From Pseudomonadota bacterium (GTDB taxonomy: Bacteria; Pseudomonadota; Gammaproteobacteria; Steroidobacterales; Steroidobacteraceae): DNA of 8,584 bases. The notes below the pieces were generated by a model. The model ran no database searches. It was not told the origin of the DNA and saw only the letters and a list, made by a program, of their open reading frames with translations. The stretch is taken from positions 1-8,584 of the forward strand of contig CANGMU010000088.1 in the NCBI GenBank assembly GCA_947454665.1. The letters run 5' to 3'. Shown piece after piece: positions 1 through 7,302 of the stretch. Made by a program: the position numbers and the translations under genes. Each line of letters opens with the position of its first letter. Positions within the stretch are counted from its first letter, which is position 1.

Positions 1-72
1 CAAGGCAAGCTTGCGGGCGACGGCGCGGGCAGCGGCAGCGCGCGGGAAACGCGTGCGGGTGTCGTTGGACAT
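1..72 (-). CDS. nusB: Probable NusB N-terminus (partial, cut by window edge)
   Basis: Only the first 24 codons are present, reading on the minus strand from an ATG at 72. The peptide starts MSNDTRTRFPRAAAARAVAR and continues KLAL. NusB is a transcription antitermination factor that binds boxA RNA with NusE (ribosomal protein S10) in rRNA operons. NusB proteins often begin with a basic, Ala/Arg-rich stretch leading into a helix of the RxxARxLALQ type, and the visible end fits this. The start lies three bases after the ribH stop, with a weak GGCAGG-like ribosome site inside the end of ribH, so translation is probably coupled. The ribH-nusB order is very common in bacteria, and the call rests mainly on that context. 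No NusB core is visible, so the identity is inferred. Confidence 0.72.
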   Translation of the reverse strand, partial: MSNDTRTRFPRAAAARAVARKLAL

Positions 73-75
73 GCG

Positions 76-582
76 TCAGGCCTGCCGCAGCAACAGCGCC
101 ATTTCGATCGCTGATTCCATTGCCTCGCCGCCTTTGTTCATCCGTTGGGTGTCCGCCCGTTCCTCGGCCTGCGCGACGGTCTCGACGGTCAGCACGCCGA
201 AGATGACCGGCAGTCCGGTGTCGAGCGCGGCCTGACTCAGGCCGCGAGCCGCCTCACCGGCGACGTATTCGAAATGCGGCGTATCACCGCGGATCACGCA
301 GCCCAGCGCCACCACGGCATCGAAGCGACCGGAGGCCGCGAACCGCTTGCAGGCAAGCGGCAGCTCGAAGGCACCGGGTACGCGCGCCAGCGTGAGGTCG
401 TCGGCAGAGCCGCCATGACGCGCCCAGGCATCCAGCGCACCCTGAAGCATCCCGTCGATGATGAAGTCGTTGAAGCGGGCCGCGATGACCGCGACCTTGA
501 GGCCTGCGGCCAGCGTACTGTGCCGGTGTTCGGCATTGCCCACGATCTGCGGGACGCCATCGACCACGCTGAAGCGGGACAT
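76..582 (-). CDS. ribH: 6,7-dimethyl-8-ribityllumazine synthase
   Basis: This 168-residue protein condenses 5-amino-6-ribitylaminouracil with 3,4-dihydroxy-2-butanone 4-phosphate to give 6,7-dimethyl-8-ribityllumazine, the penultimate step to riboflavin, in the cytoplasm. Family landmarks are present in order: ARFNDFI at residues 35-41 (substrate ring stacking), GAFELP at 70-75, ALGCVIRGDTPHFEYV at 92-107 with the catalytic-type His103, and FGVLT at 128-132 followed by the QAxER phosphate-site segment near 138-142. The length is in the usual range (about 155-170), with a slightly long N-terminal tail of about 25 residues. The ATG overlaps the upstream stop by one base (TGATG). A strong AAGGAG at 596-591, inside the end of the upstream gene, supports this start. 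The product goes to RibE, encoded two genes upstream in the same operon. Confidence 0.97.
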   Translation of the reverse strand: MSRFSVVDGVPQIVGNAEHRHSTLAAGLKVAVIAARFNDFIIDGMLQGALDAWARHGGSADDLTLARVPGAFELPLACKRFAASGRFDAVVALGCVIRGDTPHFEYVAGEAARGLSQAALDTGLPVIFGVLTVETVAQAEERADTQRMNKGGEAMESAIEMALLLRQA

Positions 583-1721
583 CAGGTGAACTCCTTGCCG
601 ACATAACCGGCCACTTCAAGGTCGAAGGCCGACAGGCCATGCATCTGCTTCGGCGCAGACAGCACGCGCATCCGGCGGACGCCCAGGTCCTTCAGGATCT
701 GCGCGCCCACGCCATAGGTGCGCAACACGGCATCGCCACTGGCCGGCGTCACCGGCTCCGGCACCCGATGGCCTTGCACGGCATCGGCCAGCATGCGCGG
801 TGTTTCCGTCTCGCGCAGGATCACGAGCACGCCACAGGGCTCCTTCGCGATGCGTTCCATGGCAGCGCGCAGCGTCCAGCTCTGCCCTTCCTTCACGCCC
901 AGCATGTCGCGCAGCGTGTCGGCCAGATGCACGCGCACCAGCGGCAGGGACTGTGCATCGGGCACGCCCTTGACCAGCGCGAGGTGCAGGTCGCGGTGCA
1001 CATGGTCTTCGTAGCAATACAGGCGGAAGCCGCCGAATTCCGTATCGATGTCGCGCTCGGCGATGCGCTCGACGCTGCTCTCGTTGCGCAGGCGGTAGCG
1101 GATGAGGTCCCGGATCGTGCCCATGCGCAGACCATGGAGCTTCGCGAATTCCTCGAGCTGCGGACGGCGGGCCATCGTGCCGTCGTCGTTCATGATCTCG
1201 ACGATGACGGCAGAGGCTTCCAGGCCGGCAAGCCGGGCGAGATCGCAGCCCGCCTCGGTGTGGCCGGCGCGGGTGAGCACGCCGCCTGGCTGGGCCATCA
1301 ACGGGAAGATGTGGCCGGGCTGGCGCAGGTCTTCGGCGCGGGCGCCGGGTGCGACGGCAGCCTGGACCGTCTTGGCGCGGTCATAGGCCGAAATGCCCGT
1401 CGTGACGCCTTCGACGGCTTCGATCGACAGGGTGAAATTCGTGCGGCGTTCGCTGTCCGTGCTGCTGACCATCAGCGGCAGGCGCAGCTGCGCGCAGCGC
1501 TCACGCGTCAGCGTCAGGCAGATCAGCCCGCGGCCGAAGCGCGCCATGAAATTGATGTCCTCGGGGCGCACCTTCGAGGCCGCCATGAGGAGGTCACCCT
1601 CGTTTTCGCGGTCTTCATCGTCGACGATGACGACCATCTTGCCGGCGGCGAGGTCCGCGAGGATGTCTTCGATACGGTCAAAGACCGGCGCGGTCTCGAC
1701 GGGGCTGGGGCTGTCGGTCAT
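582..1721 (-). CDS. ribBX: 3,4-dihydroxy-2-butanone-4-phosphate synthase fused to a degenerate GTP cyclohydrolase II domain (RibBX type; often labelled RibB or RibBA)
   Basis: The protein has 379 residues. The N-terminal half (about 14-210) is a complete DHBP synthase, which converts ribulose 5-phosphate to formate and dihydroxybutanone phosphate. It has the acidic metal loop VDDEDRENEGDL (33-44), Cys68 in GRGLICL, RAGHTEAGCDL (151-161) with His154, and Glu175 in VIVEIMNDDG. The C-terminal half (about 215-379) aligns with GTP cyclohydrolase II at RVHLAD (263-268) and GVGAQILKDLGVRRMRVLS (337-355). However, the three zinc cysteines (SEC and CDC in active enzymes) read LAD and GQS, and the RQEGR motif reads RETET (303-307). 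GCHII activity is therefore almost certainly absent. Such hybrids are known in Proteobacteria as RibBX. The ATG at 1721 lies nine bases after the ribE stop with only a weak ribosome site, suggesting coupled translation. What the C-terminal domain does is unknown; a regulatory or structural role is a guess. Confidence 0.93.
   Translation of the reverse strand: MTDSPSPVETAPVFDRIEDILADLAAGKMVVIVDDEDRENEGDLLMAASKVRPEDINFMARFGRGLICLTLTRERCAQLRLPLMVSSTDSERRTNFTLSIEAVEGVTTGISAYDRAKTVQAAVAPGARAEDLRQPGHIFPLMAQPGGVLTRAGHTEAGCDLARLAGLEASAVIVEIMNDDGTMARRPQLEEFAKLHGLRMGTIRDLIRYRLRNESSVERIAERDIDTEFGGFRLYCYEDHVHRDLHLALVKGVPDAQSLPLVRVHLADTLRDMLGVKEGQSWTLRAAMERIAKEPCGVLVILRETETPRMLADAVQGHRVPEPVTPASGDAVLRTYGVGAQILKDLGVRRMRVLSAPKQMHGLSAFDLEVAGYVGKEFT
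591..596 (-). promoter_or_regulatory. Shine-Dalgarno of ribH inside the end of ribBX
   Basis: The minus strand reads AAGGAG eight bases before the ribH ATG (582). The site lies within the last codons of ribBX, and the two genes share one base at TGATG. This is the classical layout for stop-start translational coupling, which would keep the two enzymes supplying the lumazine synthase step in proportion. It is the strongest Shine-Dalgarno among the rib genes here. It is seen in the sequence; its function is inferred. Confidence 0.8.
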
Positions 1722-1730
1722 CCGGCTATT

Positions 1731-2339
1731 CTAACAGCGCGCGGCCAGCAGCCGCTCCAGGTAACGGGCCATCGGATCCACTTCGAGGTTCACCCGCTGC
1801 CCTTCGCGGAGCGCGCCGAACGTGGTCACCTCGACCGTATGCGGAATGAGGTTCACGCCAAAACGCCGACCGTCCACTTCGTTGACCGTCAAGCTGATGC
1901 CGTCGAGCCCGACCGAACCCTTGGGCGCGATGAAACGCGCGAAGGCCTCCGGCACCTCGAAAACCACACGCAAGGAGCGCGCGTCGCGCTGCAGCGACAG
2001 CACCTGCGCCTGGCCATCCACATGACCCGACATCAGGTGGCCACCGAGCGGATCACCCGCCCGCAGCGCGGATTCGAGGTTCACGGCATCGCCAACCTGC
2101 AGCGACCCGAGCGTGGTCAGGTCGAGCGTCTCGCGCGAGACATCGGCACTGAAATGACCCTCCTCAGGGTCGATCACCGTGAGACAGGTGCCGTTGACGG
2201 CCACGCTCTCGCCCACCGCGAGACGACGCGCCTCGATCTTCGCGGCGAGATCGCGGGCGTCGATGACAAGCCGCAGGTCGCCGCCGCGCGGCTCGGCGAC
2301 CGCGACGCGGCCAACGGACTGGATGATGCCGGTGAACAT
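1731..2339 (-). CDS. ribE: Riboflavin synthase, alpha-type
   Basis: This 202-residue enzyme dismutates two molecules of 6,7-dimethyl-8-ribityllumazine to riboflavin and 5-amino-6-ribitylaminouracil. The diagnostic N-terminus MFTGII is present. The sequence shows the internal duplication of two lumazine-binding barrels: repeat one spans about 1-97, with VAVNGTCLTV (46-55) and Cys52, and repeat two about 98-190, with VGLDGISLTV (143-152). GGHLMSGHVDG (99-109) opens the second repeat. Length is slightly below the usual 205-220, with a short C-terminal tail. The ATG at 2339 follows the ribD stop by two bases, so the two are probably translationally coupled. The gene is called ribE in most bacteria but ribC in Escherichia coli nomenclature, which explains mixed labels. 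No internal defects are seen. Confidence 0.97.
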   Translation of the reverse strand: MFTGIIQSVGRVAVAEPRGGDLRLVIDARDLAAKIEARRLAVGESVAVNGTCLTVIDPEEGHFSADVSRETLDLTTLGSLQVGDAVNLESALRAGDPLGGHLMSGHVDGQAQVLSLQRDARSLRVVFEVPEAFARFIAPKGSVGLDGISLTVNEVDGRRFGVNLIPHTVEVTTFGALREGQRVNLEVDPMARYLERLLAARC

Positions 2340-2341
2340 GG

Positions 2342-3448
2342 CTAGACGGGCCTCAGGGTCAGGCGCAGGTCATCGCCGACCTGCCGGATATCGGTGAACC
2401 GCAGGCGAGTCCGGTCATCGAGCTTTTCGATACCAGGCAACTGCACGAGCGGCATTGCATCGCCGCCGATCAGGGACGGCGCGACATAGACGACCAGTTC
2501 ATCGAAAAGACCTTCGCGCACGAAGGCGCCGGCGAGCTTCGGCCCGGCTTCGACCCAGACCTCGTTCATTTCCAGACGTGCCAGCCGCGCCAGCACGTCC
2601 TTCAAGGCGATGCGCCCGTCCACCGGGGGAAGGATCTCGACCAGCGCGGACCGTGCCTCCAGCGCCGCACGGCGCGCCGGATCATCCTGCGTACCGAACA
2701 CCAGCACCTGGCCCTCGCGCTCGATGATGCGCGAGGACGGCGGCGTGCGCAGTTGGCTGTCGAGCACGATGCGCCAAGGCTGGCGGTCGCTTTCGGGAAT
2801 CCGCACGTTCATGGCCGGATCGTCGCCCAGCACCGTACCGATGCCGGTGACGATCGCGCTGCTGCGGGCGCGATAACGCTGCGCATCCTTGCGCGCCGTG
2901 TCAGCCGTGATCCAGCGGCTTTCGCCATTGGCCAGCGCCGTGCGGCCATCCAGGCTCATCGCGAGCTTCACGCGCACCCAGGGCAGCCCCTGTTCCATGC
3001 GCTTCATGAAGCCGCAATTGAGTTCACGCGAGGCCCCGGCCAGCAGACCGCCGGAGACGTCGATTCCCGCTCGGCGCAGTCGCTCTTCTCCTGCTCCGCT
3101 GACGCGCGGGTTCGGGTCGCGGGCGCCGTAAACCACGCGCGCGACACCGGCGGCAATCAGCGCCTCCGTGCAGGGCGGCGTGCGGCCATGGTGGTTGCAG
3201 GGTTCAAGGGTGACGTAAGCAGTGGCACCGCGAGCCTTCTCGCCGGCCGCAGCCAGCGCGCCTGGCTCGGCATGCAACTGTCCGGCTCGGGCATGAAAGC
3301 TTTCGCCCACGATCGCGCCATCGCGTGCGATGACACAGCCCACGCGCGGATTCGGGTCGGTCGTATAGAGACCGCTTTCAGCCAGCGCGAGCGCGCGAGC
3401 CATCATCGACCGATCTGAATCCGTCCAGCTGTCCAGGCTCACGTCCAT
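2342..3448 (-). CDS. ribD: Bifunctional diaminohydroxyphosphoribosylaminopyrimidine deaminase / 5-amino-6-(5-phosphoribosylamino)uracil reductase
   Basis: RibD carries out the two steps after GTP cyclohydrolase II: hydrolytic deamination of the pyrimidine, then NADPH-dependent reduction of the ribosyl side chain. From the ATG at 3448 it is 368 residues, the family norm. The deaminase domain (about 14-145) has NPRVGCVIARDG, the zinc/catalytic HAEPGAL (59-65; His59, Glu61) and PCNHHGRTPPC (83-93; Cys84, Cys93). Many family members have HAEVHAL, but the ligand His and Glu are kept. The reductase domain (about 155-368) starts WVRVKLAMSLDGRTA and includes GTVLGDDP and VWVEAGPKLAGAFV (298-310). The frame is open up to an ATG at 3535, but that would overlap nrdR by 77 bases and add an unrelated tail. 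GGAG directly abuts the ATG at 3448, so GTG at 3442 is a possible alternative start. Confidence 0.96.
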   Translation of the reverse strand: MDVSLDSWTDSDRSMMARALALAESGLYTTDPNPRVGCVIARDGAIVGESFHARAGQLHAEPGALAAAGEKARGATAYVTLEPCNHHGRTPPCTEALIAAGVARVVYGARDPNPRVSGAGEERLRRAGIDVSGGLLAGASRELNCGFMKRMEQGLPWVRVKLAMSLDGRTALANGESRWITADTARKDAQRYRARSSAIVTGIGTVLGDDPAMNVRIPESDRQPWRIVLDSQLRTPPSSRIIEREGQVLVFGTQDDPARRAALEARSALVEILPPVDGRIALKDVLARLARLEMNEVWVEAGPKLAGAFVREGLFDELVVYVAPSLIGGDAMPLVQLPGIEKLDDRTRLRFTDIRQVGDDLRLTLRPV

Positions 3449-3452
3449 CTCC
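3449..3452 (-). promoter_or_regulatory. Oddly placed GGAG at the ribD start
   Basis: On the minus strand GGAG lies directly against the ribD ATG (3448-3446), with no spacing, which is too close to work well for that codon. It is six bases upstream of an in-frame GTG (3442-3440), a good Shine-Dalgarno distance. The two candidate proteins differ by only two residues (368 against 366), so function is unaffected. The motif is seen directly; which codon is used is undecided. Confidence 0.5.
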
Positions 3453-3458
3453 AGCCCA

Positions 3459-3977
3459 TCAGACCTTGCCGCCAGGCTTGCCAGGCAGGCCTGGCAACAA
3501 CGGCAACTGCTCGCGGTTCGCCGTGCGCCGGTCACTCAGGCGCTCGATCTCGTCGCGGAAGGCATCCACGTCCTGGAAGCTGCGATAGACGGAGGCGAAG
3601 CGCACATAGCCGACCTCGTCGAGGTGGTGCAGCTCTTCCATCACGAGCTCGCCGATCGTGCGCGAATTGACCTCGCGCTCGCCGAGGCTGCGCAGCTTGT
3701 GGCAGATGCGGCTGACGGCTTCCTCGATGGCTTCGCGGCCTACGGGCCGCTTTTGCAGCGCGCGTTCCATGCCGCCGCGCAACTTGCCCTCATCGAAAGG
3801 CACACGGCGCTGGTCGCTCTTGACGACCAGCGGCATCACCAGTTCAGCGGATTCGAAGGTCGTGAAGCGTTCGCCGCAGGAGAGGCACTCACGCCTGCGC
3901 CGGATCTGCGCACCGCCGCCCGCCAGGCGCGAGTCGGTGACCTTCGTTTCTTCGTGACCGCAGAACGGGCAGTGCAT
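3459..3977 (-). CDS. nrdR: Transcriptional repressor NrdR
   Basis: NrdR represses ribonucleotide reductase genes by sensing nucleotides through an ATP-cone domain and binding paired NrdR boxes. This 172-residue copy has the N-terminal zinc ribbon with Cys3, Cys6, Cys31 and Cys34 (MHCPFCG and CLSCGERF) and the basic stretch IRRRREC between the pairs. The ATP-cone spans about residues 49-139, including PLVVKSDQRRVPFDEGKL and the region ending YVRFASVYRSFQDV (124-137). The C-terminus is longer than the conserved core and ends in a Gly/Pro/Leu-rich tail (LPLLPGLPGKPGGKV, 158-172) encoded by repetitive DNA. The ATG at 3977 has AGGAG nine bases upstream (3991-3987). The gene sits 36 bases after glyA and 10 before ribD, the usual proteobacterial setting. 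I see no obvious NrdR box pair in the window, so local autoregulation is not supported. Confidence 0.97.
   Translation of the reverse strand: MHCPFCGHEETKVTDSRLAGGGAQIRRRRECLSCGERFTTFESAELVMPLVVKSDQRRVPFDEGKLRGGMERALQKRPVGREAIEEAVSRICHKLRSLGEREVNSRTIGELVMEELHHLDEVGYVRFASVYRSFQDVDAFRDEIERLSDRRTANREQLPLLPGLPGKPGGKV
3471..3497. repeat. Perfect 9-bp inverted repeat plus a direct repeat near the 3' end of nrdR
   Basis: On the plus strand, TTGCCAGGC (3478-3486) is followed by AG and then its exact complement GCCTGGCAA (3489-3497). A direct repeat of GCCAGGC occurs at 3471-3477 and 3480-3486. In RNA the stem would be about eight pairs with a four-base loop, in the nrdR coding end some 30-50 bases before the ribD start. 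It encodes part of the LPGLPGKPGG tail, so protein repetition may explain it. There is no following T-run on the minus strand, so it is not a typical intrinsic terminator. Confidence 0.6.
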
Positions 3978-4013
3978 CGTGAATGGCTCCTGCCCGTGTT
4001 GCCGTCAGGTCCC

Positions 4014-5270
4014 TCAGCTCCCGTAAACCGGGAACCGGGTGCAGAGCGCCTCGACCTTGGCGCGCGTGGCGGCAACGACATCGACAGCGCCCTGGCTGTC
4101 GAGCACGTCGGCGATCCAGTTGGCGACGTCGGTCACTTCGGCCACGTCGAAACCTCGCGTGGTCGAGGCCGGCGTACCGATGCGGATGCCGCTGGTGACC
4201 ATCGGCGGACGCGGATCATTGGGCACCGCGTTCTTGTTGACGGTGATGTAAGCCGAGCCCAGTGCGGCATCGGCTTCCTTGCCCGTGATCGGCTTGTCAG
4301 ACAAGTCGAGCAGGAAGAGGTGGTTGTCCGTGCCTCCCGAGACGATCTTGTAGCCGCGCTGGACCAGCGTGGCGGCCATCGCCTGGGCATTGGCCAGCAC
4401 ACGCTCCTGGTAACCGCGGAAGTCCGGCTGCAGCGCTTCGAGGAAGGCGACGGCCTTCGCGGCGATCACATGCATCAGCGGGCCGCCCTGCGTGCCCGGG
4501 AAGACCATGGACGAGAGCTTCTTCTGGATGGCCTCGTTCCCGCGGGCCAGGATCAGGCCGCCGCGCGGACCGCGCAGCGTCTTGTGCGTGGTGCTGGTGA
4601 CCACGTCGGCGTAGGGAATCGGGCTCGGCGACAGGCCGGTGGCCACGAGGCCGGCGACGTGCGCCATGTCGGCCAGCAGCAGCGCGCCGACCTGATCGGC
4701 GATCCAGCGGAAGCGCTCGAAGTCGAGATGCCGCGAATAGGCCGAGAAACCGGCCACGATCATCTTCGGCTTGTGCTCGCGGGCGAGCTTTTCGACCTGG
4801 GCATAGTCGATGCGGCCCGTGTCCGGCTCGAGGCCGTACTGCACCGCATTGAAGACCTTGCCCGTGAAATTGACCTTGGCGCCATGCGTCAGGTGGCCAC
4901 CGGCATCCAGGCTCATGCCGAGGATCGTGTCGCCCGGCTGCAGCAGCGCGAAATACACCGCGCCATTGGCCTGGGAACCCGAGTGCGGCTGGACGTTGGC
5001 GTAATCAGCGCCGAAGAGCTGCTTCGCGCGCTCGATGGCCAACTGTTCGGCGATATCGACGTTCTCGCAGCCGCCGTAGTAACGCTTGCCCGGGTAGCCT
5101 TCCGCGTACTTGTTGGTGAGCACCGAGCCCTGTGCTTCGAGCACGCGCGGGCTGGCGTAGTTTTCGGATGCGATCAGCTCGATGTGGACTTCCTGGCGAT
5201 GGCGCTCGGCGCCGATCGCCTCGGCAAGCACCGGGTCGAAACCGGCGATCTGCATGGACTTCTGGAACAT
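4014..5270 (-). CDS. glyA: Serine hydroxymethyltransferase
   Basis: This PLP enzyme interconverts serine plus tetrahydrofolate with glycine plus 5,10-methylenetetrahydrofolate, the main source of one-carbon units for thymidylate, purine and methionine synthesis. From the ATG at 5270 it is 418 residues, the family norm. Motifs in order are ELIASENYASPRVLEAQGS (31-49), TNKYAEGYPGKRYYGG (52-67), DMAHVAGLVATG (201-212), and TSTTHKTLRGPRGG (225-238) with the Schiff-base Lys230. The C-terminal GTDNHLFLLDL (313-323) and TSGIRIGTPASTTRG (359-373) follow. A strong GGGAGG sits at 5283-5278, about seven bases before the ATG, and the start residues MFQKSMQIAGFDP look normal. The same frame stays open far upstream, antisense to ettA, but that part is not family sequence. 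It is probably the first gene of the operon running to nusB. Confidence 0.98.
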   Translation of the reverse strand: MFQKSMQIAGFDPVLAEAIGAERHRQEVHIELIASENYASPRVLEAQGSVLTNKYAEGYPGKRYYGGCENVDIAEQLAIERAKQLFGADYANVQPHSGSQANGAVYFALLQPGDTILGMSLDAGGHLTHGAKVNFTGKVFNAVQYGLEPDTGRIDYAQVEKLAREHKPKMIVAGFSAYSRHLDFERFRWIADQVGALLLADMAHVAGLVATGLSPSPIPYADVVTSTTHKTLRGPRGGLILARGNEAIQKKLSSMVFPGTQGGPLMHVIAAKAVAFLEALQPDFRGYQERVLANAQAMAATLVQRGYKIVSGGTDNHLFLLDLSDKPITGKEADAALGSAYITVNKNAVPNDPRPPMVTSGIRIGTPASTTRGFDVAEVTDVANWIADVLDSQGAVDVVAATRAKVEALCTRFPVYGS

Positions 5271-5295
5271 TGGGAATCCTCCCGGACGGCCGCGC

Positions 5296-5301
5296 ATTAT
5301 A
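5296..5301 (-). promoter_or_regulatory. -10 element of the glyA operon promoter
   Basis: The minus strand reads a perfect sigma-70 TATAAT. Transcription starting about seven bases downstream (near 5289) would give a leader of roughly 19 bases, just enough to include the glyA Shine-Dalgarno at 5283-5278. No good -35 is seen at 16-18 base spacing (the 17-base position reads GATGTA, inside the first ettA codons), and there is no TG extension. The -10 is seen directly; the start site is inferred. Confidence 0.65.
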
Positions 5302-5303
5302 CT
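5298..5303 (+). promoter_or_regulatory. Possible -10 element of ettA, overlapping the glyA -10
   Basis: The plus strand reads TATACT, one mismatch from consensus, sharing four bases with the opposite-strand TATAAT in the octamer ATTATACT. A start seven bases downstream falls at the A of the ettA ATG (5310), so the transcript would be leaderless. The -35 position (around 5275-5280) shows no recognisable match. The only other room for an ettA promoter is inside glyA, so this is the best local candidate but unproven. Confidence 0.5.
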
Positions 5304-5309
5304 GACTCG

Positions 5310-6983
<1,674 letters not shown>

Positions 6984-7006
6984 ACCGCGCAAAGGACCAC
7001 CACGAC

Positions 7007-7294
7007 ATGGCTGCCTACATCGTCTTCATGCGCGACAAGATGGTCGATCCTTCGGAGTTCGAGCAGTACATGGCCGCCGTGCCGGCGACGCTCGAGGGTC
7101 ATCCGGTGCGTCCGCTGGCCATCTACGGCAAGCTCGAGATGCTCGAAGGCCCGCCGATCGAGGGCGCCGTCATCGCCGAGTTCGACAGCTACGAGGCGGC
7201 GCTGGCGTGGTACCGCAGCCCGGCCTACCAGGCCGCCGTGCAACACCGCTGGAAGGCCGGCGAATACCGGGTTTTCATCCTGCAGGGACTCTGA
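7007..7294 (+). CDS. DUF1330 family protein
   Basis: This is a 95-residue protein of the DUF1330 family, small dimeric alpha/beta-barrel (ferredoxin-like) proteins with no established general function. Visible family features are the N-terminal YIVFMRDKMVDPSEFEQYM, the LEG at 46-48 preceding the strand GAVIAEF (53-59), and the conserved DSYEAALAWYRSPAYQ (60-75), which matches the usual F-S-x-E-x-A-x-x-W-Y-x-S-x-x-Y-Q pattern. There is no signal peptide or membrane segment, so it is probably cytoplasmic. AAAGGA (6991-6996) lies ten bases before the ATG. The gene begins 23 bases after ettA and ends five bases before the likely start of the MFS gene, so all three may be co-transcribed. The family assignment is by recognised pattern; function is unknown. 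Confidence 0.88.
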   Translation: MAAYIVFMRDKMVDPSEFEQYMAAVPATLEGHPVRPLAIYGKLEMLEGPPIEGAVIAEFDSYEAALAWYRSPAYQAAVQHRWKAGEYRVFILQGL

Positions 7295-7302
7295 GCCTTT
7301 TG
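7283..7302 (+). promoter_or_regulatory. Ribosome site and TTG start of the MFS gene
   Basis: CAGGGA (7283-7288) lies within the last codons of the DUF1330 gene and is 11 bases from TTG (7300-7302). The DUF1330 stop (7292-7294) falls between them, so translation may be coupled. This supports TTG as start over the first in-frame ATG at 7387. No ATG or GTG occurs in frame between the DUF1330 stop and 7387. Confidence 0.6.

Noticed and set aside
639..2345. Plus-strand open frame of 568 codons antisense to ribBX and ribE
   Set aside because: The sequence is low-complexity in His, Arg, Ala, Asp and Gln, typical of antisense frames in GC-rich genes. It has no recognisable domain, and both genes on the opposite strand are clear, complete enzymes.
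3449..3535. Longer RibD start at ATG 3535
   Set aside because: It would overlap nrdR by 77 bases and add 29 residues (Cys/Ser/Arg-rich) not seen in RibD proteins.
3978..4013. glyA-nrdR gap as a promoter or terminator site
   Set aside because: The 36 bases hold the nrdR Shine-Dalgarno but no convincing -10/-35 pair, stem-loop or T-run.
3624..5309. Upstream extension of the ettA frame through nrdR and glyA
   Set aside because: The frame lacks stops but is antisense to two certain genes and has no family similarity; EttA proteins begin at the MAQYIF methionine.
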